Below, in pieces: positions 47,957-55,477 of a stretch of DNA of 55,477 nucleotides (its first letter is position 1; each line of letters opens with the position of its first letter). Under the pieces are notes generated by a model. The model had not been told where the DNA came from. It saw nothing but the letters and a program-made list of their open reading frames with translations, and ran no database searches. The position numbers were made by a program, and so were the translations under genes. The DNA is from CAKSHC01 sp045595395 (lineage in GTDB: Bacteria; Bacillota; Clostridia; Oscillospirales; UMGS1783), in the NCBI GenBank assembly GCA_045595395.1, contig JAZOAH010000024.1:1-55477 (forward strand), read 5' to 3'.

Positions 47957-49329
47957 AACTGTTTATCAAAGATGCCCCCTTTTATAAGCAGGTGGCTGGG
48001 ATCGCTATCCCCATTGCCCTACAGGGCCTGATCACCACCGGGGTCAACATGATGGACACCGTCATGGTCGGTGCGGTGGGTGAGACCCAGCTGTCAGCCG
48101 TGTCGCTGGCCAACCAGTTCATCAACATCTTTCATATTTTATGTATGGGCATCGGCATGGGCGCCTCGGTGTTGGTGGCCCGCTATTACGGCATGAAGGA
48201 CGGCTCATCCCTCAAAAAGACGGTGTCGATCATGCTGCGGTTGTGCCTGATCATGGCGGTGCTCTTCTGTGCGGCCACCATCCTGCTGCCGCAGCAGATC
48301 ATGCAGATCTATACCAATGAACGGCCTATTATAGAAGAGGGTATCCGCTATCTCGAATATTCGATCATCAGTTATTTCTTTTTAGGGTTATCGCTGACCT
48401 GCACCATCGTGTTGCGGAATGTCGGGCAGGTCAAGATGCCGCTGTACACCTCGATTGCGGCGCTGTTTGTGAATGTGGGCGCCAACTGGATCTTTATTTT
48501 CGGCAAGTTCGGCGCACCCCCAATGGGAGTGGCCGGTGCGGCACTCGGCACGCTGATCGCCCGAGTCTTTGAGTTCGCCGTTATCTGCGGCTATCTCTTC
48601 TTTCGGGATAAGGAGATCGGCTTTCGTCTTACCGATATCTTCAAGCCGGTGGGCAACCTGTGGAAAGAATATATCCGCATCAGCATCCCGGTGCTCATCA
48701 GTGACGGGATCTTGGCGTTGGGCAACAACTCGGTGGCCATGGTCATCGGTCGACTCGGTGAATCCTTTGTGGCGGCCAATGCCGTTACCACGGTAGCCCA
48801 GCAGCTTAGTTCGGTCATGATCCAGGGCTTTTCCCAGGCCGGCGCCATCGTTACCGGCTATACGTTGGGCGAGGGCGATCGGGATAAGGCCTTCCGCCAG
48901 GGCTATGCCTTTTTGGGCATCGGCATGATCTTCGGCCTGGTGGCCGCCGGTATCATCACCGCCATCAGCGCACCGCTGATATCGGCCTATAACCTATCGG
49001 CCCAAACGCAGGCCATTGCACGGGAACTGATGTGGTCGATCAGCATCATTATCCTCTTCCAAGCCACCAACAGCATCATGACCAAAGGGGTGTTGCGTGG
49101 CGGCGGCGATACCAAAATGCTCATGCTGGCCGATAACATCTTTTTGTGGGTGGCGGCCCTGCCGTTGGGCATCTTGGTCGGATTGGTCTTTCACCTACCC
49201 GCATTCTGGATCTATTTCGCCCTGAAATGCGACCAGGTCCTAAAGGCCGTCTGGTGCGTCATCCGCCTGCGTAGCGGCAAATGGATCAAAAAAATTCGAA
49301 CCGAAGACGAAATAAAAGAGGGACAATAA
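47953..49329 (+). CDS. MATE family efflux transporter
   Basis: 458 residues with about twelve hydrophobic segments in two halves. It opens IAGIAIPIALQGLITTGVNM, then MDTVMVGAVGETQLSAVSLA, the MATE signature of the first half. The second half has SIPVLISDGILALGNNSVAM and MIQGFSQAGAIVTGYTLGEG. It exports drugs or metabolites by Na+ or H+ antiport; the substrate is unknown. It ends the operon, and its stop codon lies inside the loop of the terminator hairpin. Confidence 0.93.
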   Translation: MKLFIKDAPFYKQVAGIAIPIALQGLITTGVNMMDTVMVGAVGETQLSAVSLANQFINIFHILCMGIGMGASVLVARYYGMKDGSSLKKTVSIMLRLCLIMAVLFCAATILLPQQIMQIYTNERPIIEEGIRYLEYSIISYFFLGLSLTCTIVLRNVGQVKMPLYTSIAALFVNVGANWIFIFGKFGAPPMGVAGAALGTLIARVFEFAVICGYLFFRDKEIGFRLTDIFKPVGNLWKEYIRISIPVLISDGILALGNNSVAMVIGRLGESFVAANAVTTVAQQLSSVMIQGFSQAGAIVTGYTLGEGDRDKAFRQGYAFLGIGMIFGLVAAGIITAISAPLISAYNLSAQTQAIARELMWSISIIILFQATNSIMTKGVLRGGGDTKMLMLADNIFLWVAALPLGILVGLVFHLPAFWIYFALKCDQVLKAVWCVIRLRSGKWIKKIRTEDEIKEGQ

Positions 49330-49339
49330 GTCCCTCTTT
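49315..49339. terminator. Terminator overlapping the MATE stop codon
   Basis: AAAGAGGGAC (49315-49324) pairs with GTCCCTCTTT (49330-49339). The TAA of the MATE gene (49327-49329) sits in the loop. Confidence 0.85.
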
Positions 49340-49340
49340 G

Positions 49341-50240
49341 TTATTCTCTGTATGCCGAATCAATATTGAAATATTCCTCTAAGCATAAGCCGCTTTCATA
49401 CACATCGGTAGCCAGCTCGGTACCCAGATACCGCAGATGCCAGGGCTCGTAAACATAGCCGGTGATCTCCTGTTTCTCCTTGGGGTAGCGGATGATAAAG
49501 CCGTATTCGGCAGCATGCTCGGCCACCCACCTGCCGGCGGCCGATTCACCAAAGGCATAGGAGATCTCATTGATGTCAAAGGCCAACCCCGTCTGATGCT
49601 CGGAATGTCCCGGGCGTGCCGAATAGGTGTCGGCCTCGGCTTGGCCGTTTCTGGCCACATAGTTGTTATACAGGGTTTGCTGGGTCCGGTAGGAGCGGTA
49701 TCCCGAAATGATGCGCAAGGTAATGCCGTCTTCCTTGGCCGCCGCTACCATGGCGTTCCAGGCCTCCATCACCGTCGGTAAAATGCCGCCGGGGGCGTAC
49801 CCTTCGGGTAGCGGATAGGTCTTGTTGGCAATGAGCACCCCGTCGATATAGGTGCAGCCGTCCTCCTCATTAAAGGCAATGGCCGGCGCATAATAACGGA
49901 CCTTGGTAACGGTGACCGGCAGCTCGGTATAAATGCCCGAGTCGAGCGTCAGCCGCAGGGTGCAGCTTCCCTCGCCCACCGCCGTTACTACACCGGTTTG
50001 ATCCACCGCGGCCACCGCTTCATCGGTGCTTGTCCAGGTGTAGGACTCGACGACGGCCTCCTCGGGCGTGACGGTAAAGGTGACTGGCTTGGCCGGGGCG
50101 CCTACCATCATGTCCAGGGAAATATCACTCAACCGAATCTGTTTGGGCAGGCTGGGCTCAGGCTCGGATAACGACGAAGAAACCGTCGCACAGCCGCTCA
50201 GCAGCATAAATGCGCACAGCGCAGCAAGAAAACGTTTCAT
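49341..50240 (-). CDS. Lipoprotein D-alanyl-D-alanine carboxypeptidase, VanY/M15B type, with Ig-like domain
   Basis: 299 residues. The lipobox is FMLLSGC (Cys at about 17). A Big_2-like domain (about 35-115) has TWTSTDEAVAAVDQTGVVTA and VGEGSCTL. The zinc peptidase domain (about 150-290) has IISGYRSYRTQQTLYNNYVA, SARPGHSEHQTGLAFDI (zinc ligands His and Asp) and YEPWHLRYLG (third ligand). It trims the terminal D-Ala of peptidoglycan stem peptides outside the cell. No vancomycin resistance genes are nearby, so housekeeping remodelling is more likely than resistance. A MATE gene is convergent. Confidence 0.92.
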   Translation of the reverse strand: MKRFLAALCAFMLLSGCATVSSSLSEPEPSLPKQIRLSDISLDMMVGAPAKPVTFTVTPEEAVVESYTWTSTDEAVAAVDQTGVVTAVGEGSCTLRLTLDSGIYTELPVTVTKVRYYAPAIAFNEEDGCTYIDGVLIANKTYPLPEGYAPGGILPTVMEAWNAMVAAAKEDGITLRIISGYRSYRTQQTLYNNYVARNGQAEADTYSARPGHSEHQTGLAFDINEISYAFGESAAGRWVAEHAAEYGFIIRYPKEKQEITGYVYEPWHLRYLGTELATDVYESGLCLEEYFNIDSAYRE

Positions 50241-50259
50241 AGTATCACCTCATATTTCC

Positions 50260-50288
50260 AGTATAACAGTTTCCTATAAAAAAAGCAA
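50260..50288 (-). promoter_or_regulatory. Promoter of the VanY-type gene
   Basis: TTGCTT (minus strand, 50283-50288), 17-bp spacer, TATACT (50260-50265). It is back to back with the ileS promoter, whose -35 starts 3 bp away. Confidence 0.78.
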
Positions 50289-50290
50289 TC

Positions 50291-50319
50291 TTGACATTGC
50301 GGCAAAAATGTGATATTCT
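50291..50319 (+). promoter_or_regulatory. Promoter of ileS
   Basis: TTGACA (50291-50296), 17-bp spacer, TATTCT (50314-50319). Confidence 0.85.
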
Positions 50320-50326
50320 TTGCCTG

Positions 50327-50560
50327 TTAAAGACGTTGACGGAGAGAGTATGGCGCGTTTTGTCTTCAGAGAGTAGGCGGTCGGTGAAAGCCTGCGGCGG
50401 ATGCGTGAAGAAGATCACTCCAGAGTTTCGGTGATGAAGCCAGTAGTTGCCGACGGGTCCTCCCGTTATCGGGGACACGCATTCTTATGTGCGCAGTAAC
50501 AGGTGGTATAGTAACGGGTTTCCCGTCCTTTTACGGATGGGAAGCCCTATTTTTATTTTG
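50327..50560 (+). promoter_or_regulatory. T-box leader of ileS (isoleucine specifier ATC)
   Basis: The leader contains GGAGAGAGTATGG and CAGAGAG-type stem I elements, then GAAG-ATC-ACTCC, where ATC reads as the specifier codon for tRNA-Ile. The T-box sequence is AGGTGGTA near 50501-50508, a divergent form of the common GGGTGGTACC. A 13-bp terminator (50516-50528 with 50535-50547, two G-U pairs) followed by TATTTTTATTTT ends it. Uncharged tRNA-Ile should favour the antiterminator and ileS expression. Confidence 0.8.
50516..50547 (+). terminator. T-box terminator of ileS
   Basis: GGGTTTCCCGTCC (50516-50528) pairs with GGATGGGAAGCCC (50535-50547), followed by a T-rich tract. Confidence 0.82.
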
Positions 50561-50569
50561 GAGGAAACT

Positions 50570-53500
50570 ATGTACAAAAAGATCGACCCCAACCTCGGCT
50601 CGGTCGAGCGTGAGAAACAAACGGTGCAGTTCTGGAACGAGCACAAGATCTTTGAAAAAACGGTCGAAGCCGGCAAAGGCCGCCCGACCTACACCTTTTA
50701 TGACGGTCCCCCGACCGCCAACGGCCGCCCCCATATCGGCCATGTTTTGACCCGTGTTATTAAAGACATGATCCCCCGCTACCGTGTCATGAAGGGCTAC
50801 GATGTTCCCCGTAAGGCCGGCTGGGATACCCACGGCCTGCCGGTCGAGTTGGAGGTCGAAAAGCTGCTTGGCATCAACGGCAAGGAGCAGATTGAGGAGT
50901 ACGGCATCGCCCCCTTCATTGATAAATGCAAGGAGAGCGTCTGGAAATACAAGGGCATGTGGGAGGACTTCTCCAAGACGGTCGGCTTCGGCGTCGATAT
51001 GGACGATCCTTACGTCACCTATCACAACGACTATATCGAGTCGGAATGGTGGGCTCTCAAGCAGATCTGGGACAAGGGCCTGCTCTATAAGGGCTTTAAG
51101 ATCGTCCCCTATTGCCCCCGCTGCGGCACCCCCCTCTCCAGCCATGAGGTAGCGCAGGGCTATAAGGATGTCAAGGAACGCTCAGCTGTCGTCCGCTTCA
51201 AGGTCAAGGGCGAGGATGCCTATTTCTTAGCTTGGACCACCACCCCCTGGACGCTGCCCTCCAACGTCGCCCTCTGCGTTAACCCCGATGAGGAATATGT
51301 CAAGGTGCGCCTGGGCGAGTATACCTACTATATGGCCGGCGCCTTGGTCAATACCGTGCTTGGCGAAGAGGCCCAGATCCTCGACCGCTTCCCCGGCAAA
51401 TCGCTGGAGTATAAAGAGTATGAGCCGCTGTGGCATTTCGTTTCCCCCAAGGAGAAATGCTGGTATGTCACTTGCGACAGCTATGTCACCCTGACCGACG
51501 GTACCGGTATCGTTCATATCGCTCCCGCCTTCGGTGAGGACGACGCCCAAGTCGGCCGCAAGTATGAATTGCCCTTTGTCCAGCTGGTCAACGCCAAGGG
51601 CGAATTGACGGCCGAGACCGATTGGGCCGGCCTGTTCGTTAAGGAGGCCGACAAGCCCATCCTCATCGACCTGGAAAAGAAGGGTCTGCTCTTCTCGGCT
51701 CCCGTCTTTGAACACAGCTATCCCCATTGCTGGCGCTGCGACACGCCGCTGCTCTACTATGCGAGAGAGAGCTGGTTTATCAAGATGACGGCGGTACGTG
51801 AAAACCTCATCCGCAATAACAACACCATCAACTGGATCCCCGAAAGCATCGGCAAGGGCCGCTTCGGCGACTGGCTGGAGAATGTCCAGGATTGGGGCAT
51901 TTCGAGAAACCGCTATTGGGGTACGCCGCTGAATATTTGGCAGTGCTCCTGCGGCCGCCATCACGCCATCGGCTCGATCGCAGAATTGAAGGAAATGAGC
52001 GATAACTGCCCCGACGATATCGAACTGCACCGTCCGTTTGTCGACGCTGTCACCATCAAGTGCCCCGAATGCGGCGGCGAGATGCACCGTGTCCCCGAAG
52101 TCATCGACTGCTGGTTCGACTCGGGCGCTATGCCCTTCGCCCAGCACCATTATCCCTTTGAAAACCACGATAAGTTCGAGGCCCAGTTCCCTGCCGACTT
52201 TATCTCGGAAGCCGTCGACCAGACCCGAGGCTGGTTCTACTCGCTGCTGGCCATCTCCACCCTGCTCTTTGACAAAGCCCCCTACCGCAACGTCATCGTG
52301 CTCGGCCATGTCCAGGACGAAAACGGGCAGAAGATGAGCAAATCCAAGGGCAACGCCGTCGAGCCGATGGAGGCACTGCACACCTATGGCGCCGATGCGA
52401 TCCGCTGGTATTTCTATGTCAACTCGGCCCCCTGGCTGCCCAACCGCTTCCACGGCAAGGCTGTCACCGAGGGCCAGCGCAAATTCCTCTCCACCCTGTG
52501 GAACACCTATGCCTTCTATGTCCTCTATGCCGATATCGACGGCTTTGACCCGACCAAGCATGAGCTGAAGAATTGCAAACTCAATGTCATGGACAAGTGG
52601 ATCTTGTCCCGCCTGAACACCACCGTAGCCGCCGCCGATGACCACATGGCCAACTACCGCATCCCCGAAACCGGCCGTGTCCTCTCCGACTTTGTCGACG
52701 AGCTGTCCAACTGGTATGTCCGCCGCTGCCGTGAGCGCTTCTGGGTGCAGGGCGAAACCGAAGACAAAACGGCTGCCTACATGACCCTGTGGACGGCGCT
52801 GACCGTCTTTGCCAAAACGGCCGCTCCCCTCATCCCCTTCATGACCGAAGAGATCTATCAGAATCTCGTCTGCTCGGTCGACAAGAGCGCACCCGAGAGC
52901 ATTCATCTGTGCGCCTATCCCGAAGCGGACAAGGCCATGATCGACACCGATCTGGAAGAGGCCATGAAGCAGGTGCTGCTGGCCGTCACCCTTGGCCGTG
53001 CCGCCCGTAACGATGCCGCCATCAAAAACCGCCAGCCGCTGCGCAAGATGTATATCAGCGGCGATAAGGCCATCGACGAGGTCTATTGCGAGATCATCCG
53101 TGAGGAACTTAATATTAAGGAAGTCGAATTTGTGTCCGACGCCTCGGCCTTCCTGTCCTACACCTTCAAGCCGCAGCTTCGCCTGCTTGGCAAGAAGCTG
53201 GGCAGCAAGCTGGGCGCCGTCCGTCAGGCGCTGGCCGACGGTGATGGCAACGCTATGAAGAAGGAGCTCGACGCCACCGGCTTTGTCACCCTCACCATCG
53301 ACGGCGAGGCTATCCAACTCAACGCCGAAGAACTGCTCATCGAAACAGCCCGCAAAGAGGGATATGCTTCCCAGAGCGACTACGGTGTCACCGTGGCCCT
53401 CGATGTCACCCTCGATGACGAGCTGATCGAAGAGGGCTTTGTCCGAGAGATCATCTCCAAGGTCCAGTCGATGCGCAAGGACGCCGGCTTCGAGGTCACC

Positions 53501-53680
53501 GACCATATCGAACTGGCCGTGGCCGGCAACGAGAAGATCGAAGCCATCGTTTCCCGCAACGCCGACACCATCTGCGGCGACGTGCTGGCCGATCAGGTGG
53601 TCTACACCGTAGACGATACCGCCAAAGAATGGGATCTCAACGGCGAAAAGGCCAAGATCTCGGTAAAAGTAATTCAGTAA
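50570..53680 (+). CDS. ileS: Isoleucyl-tRNA synthetase, long eukaryote-like (IleS2) form
   Basis: 1036 residues from the ATG at 50570 (GGAGG upstream). A class I enzyme with PHIGHVL (HIGH) near residue 55, GWDTHGLPVELEVEKLLGIN, the editing domain (about 200-400) and KMSKSKGNAVEPM. The length and phrases such as FKIVPYCPRCGTPLSSHEVA fit the long IleS2 form rather than the 920-residue IleS1 form. The IleS2 form is usually less sensitive to mupirocin in other bacteria. The last 250 residues include a tRNA-binding domain. Regulated by the upstream T-box. Confidence 0.96.
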   Translation: MYKKIDPNLGSVEREKQTVQFWNEHKIFEKTVEAGKGRPTYTFYDGPPTANGRPHIGHVLTRVIKDMIPRYRVMKGYDVPRKAGWDTHGLPVELEVEKLLGINGKEQIEEYGIAPFIDKCKESVWKYKGMWEDFSKTVGFGVDMDDPYVTYHNDYIESEWWALKQIWDKGLLYKGFKIVPYCPRCGTPLSSHEVAQGYKDVKERSAVVRFKVKGEDAYFLAWTTTPWTLPSNVALCVNPDEEYVKVRLGEYTYYMAGALVNTVLGEEAQILDRFPGKSLEYKEYEPLWHFVSPKEKCWYVTCDSYVTLTDGTGIVHIAPAFGEDDAQVGRKYELPFVQLVNAKGELTAETDWAGLFVKEADKPILIDLEKKGLLFSAPVFEHSYPHCWRCDTPLLYYARESWFIKMTAVRENLIRNNNTINWIPESIGKGRFGDWLENVQDWGISRNRYWGTPLNIWQCSCGRHHAIGSIAELKEMSDNCPDDIELHRPFVDAVTIKCPECGGEMHRVPEVIDCWFDSGAMPFAQHHYPFENHDKFEAQFPADFISEAVDQTRGWFYSLLAISTLLFDKAPYRNVIVLGHVQDENGQKMSKSKGNAVEPMEALHTYGADAIRWYFYVNSAPWLPNRFHGKAVTEGQRKFLSTLWNTYAFYVLYADIDGFDPTKHELKNCKLNVMDKWILSRLNTTVAAADDHMANYRIPETGRVLSDFVDELSNWYVRRCRERFWVQGETEDKTAAYMTLWTALTVFAKTAAPLIPFMTEEIYQNLVCSVDKSAPESIHLCAYPEADKAMIDTDLEEAMKQVLLAVTLGRAARNDAAIKNRQPLRKMYISGDKAIDEVYCEIIREELNIKEVEFVSDASAFLSYTFKPQLRLLGKKLGSKLGAVRQALADGDGNAMKKELDATGFVTLTIDGEAIQLNAEELLIETARKEGYASQSDYGVTVALDVTLDDELIEEGFVREIISKVQSMRKDAGFEVTDHIELAVAGNEKIEAIVSRNADTICGDVLADQVVYTVDDTAKEWDLNGEKAKISVKVIQ

Positions 53681-53685
53681 AAAAG

Positions 53686-53710
53686 AACCGGAAAGCCATG
53701 CTTTCCGGTT
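53686..53710. terminator. Terminator of ileS (bidirectional)
   Basis: AACCGGAAAGC (53686-53696) pairs with GCTTTCCGGTT (53700-53710), with A and T tracts on the two sides. Confidence 0.88.
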
Positions 53711-53712
53711 TT

Positions 53713-54357
53713 TTATATGAGATGAATCAGTTCCAGCGGATGGTCAATGATATAAGCCGCCTGCGCCTTTTCCAGCTCCTCTCGTGAGCCGTAGCCGTAG
53801 GTGACGCCGATGCCGGGCAGGTTTGCCTGGGCGGCGCCAAGGATATCGTGCTCGCGATCGCCTACCATGACGGTGCGACTACGGTCAGGATGGCCGAGAA
53901 GCCCTAAGCCGTATTCGATCACGTCGCCCTTTTTGATCAGCGAGCCGTCGAGGGTCGAGCCGGCAATGACGGTAAAATACTTGGCCAGATCAAAATGGTC
54001 GGCAATTTTCTTGGCGAAGATCTCCGGCTTGGAGGTGGCGATGGCCAGCGTACAGCCTGCCTGCTTCAAGGCGGCCAGCATCTGAGGCACACCATCATAG
54101 ACGACATTTTCAAAGATGCCGTGAGGACGGTAGTATTCGCGATAATATGCAACGGCACGGTCGCCGTCCTCTTCGCACACAAATTTCTCCACAAAACTGT
54201 CGCGTAGGGGCGGGCCAATAAATGTATTCAGTTCCTCTCTCGGCGGCGGGGTGATGCCGAACTTGCGTAGGGCATAGGCCACCGAATTGGTGATGCCCTC
54301 ACCGTTGTCGGTCAGGGTGCCGTCCAGGTCAAAAAGAATGGTGTCAAAGCGCCGCAT
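53713..54357 (-). CDS. HAD-superfamily phosphatase, phosphoglycolate-phosphatase-like
   Basis: 214 residues. The HAD motifs are FDLDGTLTDNGEGITNSVAY (nucleophile Asp), LAIATSKPEIFAKKI (motif II Ser/Thr), a Lys in SLIKKGDVIEYGL and VMVGDREHDILGAAQANL. It has the four-helix cap of subclass I after residue 20. Homologues remove phosphate from phosphoglycolate or small sugar phosphates. It is monocistronic between two T-box genes and convergent with ileS. Confidence 0.92.
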   Translation of the reverse strand: MRRFDTILFDLDGTLTDNGEGITNSVAYALRKFGITPPPREELNTFIGPPLRDSFVEKFVCEEDGDRAVAYYREYYRPHGIFENVVYDGVPQMLAALKQAGCTLAIATSKPEIFAKKIADHFDLAKYFTVIAGSTLDGSLIKKGDVIEYGLGLLGHPDRSRTVMVGDREHDILGAAQANLPGIGVTYGYGSREELEKAQAAYIIDHPLELIHLI

Positions 54358-54386
54358 ATGGCCTCCAAAATGATATAGTTTCCTAT

Positions 54387-54415
54387 ATTATACGCACAGT
54401 TAAAAAAATTGTCAA
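54387..54415 (-). promoter_or_regulatory. Promoter of the HAD phosphatase gene
   Basis: Perfect TTGACA (minus strand, 54410-54415), 17-bp spacer, perfect TATAAT (54387-54392). An ATATAG-TTTC-CTATAT inverted repeat overlaps the start (54373-54388). Confidence 0.88.
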
Positions 54416-54444
54416 TGCAGGACAAAAATTTTTGAAATTTTCTC

Positions 54445-54473
54445 TTGCACTGCCGATATGATTGTGCTATAAT
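54445..54473 (+). promoter_or_regulatory. Promoter of ilvB
   Basis: TTGCAC (54445-54450), 17-bp spacer, TATAAT (54468-54473). Confidence 0.85.
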
Positions 54474-54480
54474 AACCCAA

Positions 54481-54740
54481 ACACATTGAAATGGACCAGT
54501 ACGTGTTCCCCTTTCGCAAAGAGAATTGCCGGTTGGTGCAAGGCATGGAAAGGATACGCCGAAACTCACCATGGAGTGGCCGCCAGGAAATGGGCGGACG
54601 GGTGCTCCCGACACAGAGCCAGGAGGTGTTAGCCTCATAAGGGCATCCCGAAAGGGATGAAAAAGAGTGGTACCGCGGAAGAAGTAGCTCTTTCGTCTCT
54701 TTAAGATCAGGGAGAGACGGAAGGGTATTTTTATTTTCTA
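54481..54740 (+). promoter_or_regulatory. T-box leader of ilvB (leucine specifier CTC)
   Basis: A classic T-box with GAGTGGTACCGCGG at 54665-54678. In stem I the string GAAA-CTC-ACCATGG corresponds to GAAG-ATC-ACTCC of the ileS leader, so the specifier is CTC and the cognate tRNA is leucine. A terminator (54690-54700 with 54713-54723) overlaps the region after the T-box. Leucine starvation should raise ilvB expression, as in other Clostridia branched-chain operons. Confidence 0.88.
54690..54723 (+). terminator. T-box terminator of ilvB
   Basis: CTTTCGTCTCT (54690-54700) pairs with AGAGACGGAAG (54713-54723) with one G-U pair. A T-rich tract (GGTATTTTTATTTT) follows. Confidence 0.85.
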
Positions 54741-54764
54741 TCCCCCCACGCAAGGAGGAATCAT

Positions 54765-55477
54765 ATGAATCAGTCCAAACCGTTGACCGGCTCGCAGATC
54801 GTTATTGAAACACTGATCGAGCAGGGCGTTACCGATGTTTTCGGCTACCCCGGCGGTCAGGTGCTCAACATTTACGATGAGCTATATAAGGCCGGTGATC
54901 GCATCAACCATGTGCTCACCGCCCACGAACAGGGCGCATCCCATGCCGCCGACGGCTATTCCCGTGCCACCGGCAAGGTCGGCGTCGTCATCGCCACCTC
55001 CGGCCCGGGGGCAACCAACCTGGTCACCGGCATCGCCACCGCCATGCTCGACTCGGTCCCCATGGTCGCCATCACCGGCAACGTCCCCACCGCCTTGATC
55101 GGCAAGGACGGCTTCCAGGAGATCAACATCACCGGCGTGACCCTGCCTATCACCAAGCATAACTACTTTGTGCAAGATGTCAACGAACTGGCCGACACCA
55201 TCCGTGAGGCCTTCCGGATCGCCAAGTCGGGACGACCCGGCCCGGTGCTGATCGACATTCCTAAGGATGTCCAGATCGCCACCTGCGAGTATGTCCCCGC
55301 CGATATCGTTCCCGTCTATCCCGAAAAGGAAGCTCCGGATGCCGATATCGACCGTGCGGTTGAGCTGCTCAATGCCGCCAAGCGTCCCTATATTTATATC
55401 GGCGGGGGCGGCGCCGGCGGCCGCACGGCCGGGGGCGCCAAGGCCCCGGCCGCGAAGAACGGCCGCCACAACGGCTG
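54765..55477 (+). CDS. ilvB: Acetolactate synthase large subunit (3' part cut by window edge)
   Basis: Condenses two pyruvates, or pyruvate with 2-ketobutyrate, in branched-chain amino acid synthesis; needs thiamine diphosphate. 237 residues are visible from ATG 54765 (AAGGAGG upstream). Seen: FGYPGGQVLNIYDELY, the thiamine-diphosphate Glu in AHEQGASHAADGYSRATG, SGPGATNLVTGIATAMLDSV and GRPGPVLIDIPKDVQ. Up to about residue 211 (IGGG) it follows the family. After that the last 75 bases become extremely GC-rich (about 85 percent) and encode Gly/Ala/Arg text that does not look like IlvB, suggesting poor sequence at the contig end. Confidence 0.92.
   Translation, partial: MNQSKPLTGSQIVIETLIEQGVTDVFGYPGGQVLNIYDELYKAGDRINHVLTAHEQGASHAADGYSRATGKVGVVIATSGPGATNLVTGIATAMLDSVPMVAITGNVPTALIGKDGFQEINITGVTLPITKHNYFVQDVNELADTIREAFRIAKSGRPGPVLIDIPKDVQIATCEYVPADIVPVYPEKEAPDADIDRAVELLNAAKRPYIYIGGGGAGGRTAGGAKAPAAKNGRHNG

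Noticed and set aside
49341..50240. VanY-like gene as part of a vancomycin resistance operon
   Set aside because: No vanS/R, vanH, ligase or vanX gene is nearby; the lipoprotein with an Ig-like domain is more likely a cell-wall housekeeping enzyme.
51227..53506. Long minus-strand open frame opposite ileS (759 codons)
   Set aside because: A shadow of the ileS reading frame produced by codon bias; the ileS motifs are unambiguous and no ribosome site fits the antisense frame.

Overview
The window looks like chromosome of an anaerobic Bacillota of class Clostridia, most likely the Oscillospirales/Ruminococcaceae side. The evidence is a dnaA-dnaN-recF-remB-gyrB-gyrA cluster, a Noc/Soj/Spo0J set with a perfect parS, two T-box leaders, RqcH, TrmK/Nif3, YitT and RemB, near-consensus sigma-A promoters with 17-bp spacers, and codons rich in GCC, GGC and CTG. 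I see no rRNA, CRISPR array, intact prophage or insertion sequence. Both ends cut through genes (pnuC at the left, ilvB at the right).

Layout. 1-2.0 kb is a small accessory block: pnuC behind a compact leader that looks like a riboswitch, a frame-broken SLOG-like gene, a divergent XRE regulator with an operator palindrome in the shared promoter region, a ribbon-helix-helix protein and a small conserved protein. 2.1-10.8 kb holds rRNA methylation (rsmE, an rsmF-like gene), an amidohydrolase, a 40-residue Asn/Gln protein, YitT, a lipoprotein, a synthetase-only GMP synthase, an ion transporter and a membrane-anchored XRE protein. 10.8-31.2 kb is the left arm of the origin, almost all minus strand. 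Read away from the origin the order is dnaA, dnaN, recF, remB, gyrB, gyrA, a small gene, mnmE, mnmG, rsmG, (noc, inverted), parA, parB, serS, lplA, a DUF1846 gene, rplM, rpsI. The origin is most likely the 346-bp gap between dnaA and dnaN, which carries several DnaA-box-like sites.

To the right of dnaA, most long genes are on the plus strand, as expected for a divergent origin. 31.4-37.7 kb is mixed: acetyltransferases, a Gx transporter/NusG-II pair, a second membrane-anchored XRE protein, two serine tRNAs with a duplicated tRNA 3' end, a radical SAM protein with an apparently leaderless start, a coiled-coil protein and an SDR with an altered active site. 37.8-49.3 kb is a series of plus-strand housekeeping operons: DUF1858-trmK-nif3-rqcH; rsmD-coaD-coiled-coil gene; rlmD-gdpd-U32-small membrane protein-phosphatase-MATE. 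49.3-55.5 kb holds a VanY-type carboxypeptidase, T-box-ileS, a HAD phosphatase and T-box-ilvB.

Functionally the window combines replication initiation and segregation, RNA modification (rsmE, rsmF-like, rsmG, rsmD, rlmD, trmK, mnmE/mnmG, U32), translation (rplM, rpsI, serS, ileS, tRNA-Ser x2, rqcH) and cofactor supply (pnuC, coaD, lplA). No single large unknown system stands out. The best leads are the pnuC leader, the SLOG/XRE operator module, the tRNA-Ser direct repeat with a 203-bp remnant, the Asn/Gln peptide behind a dyad, the leaderless radical SAM start and the SDR with Arg in place of the catalytic Lys.
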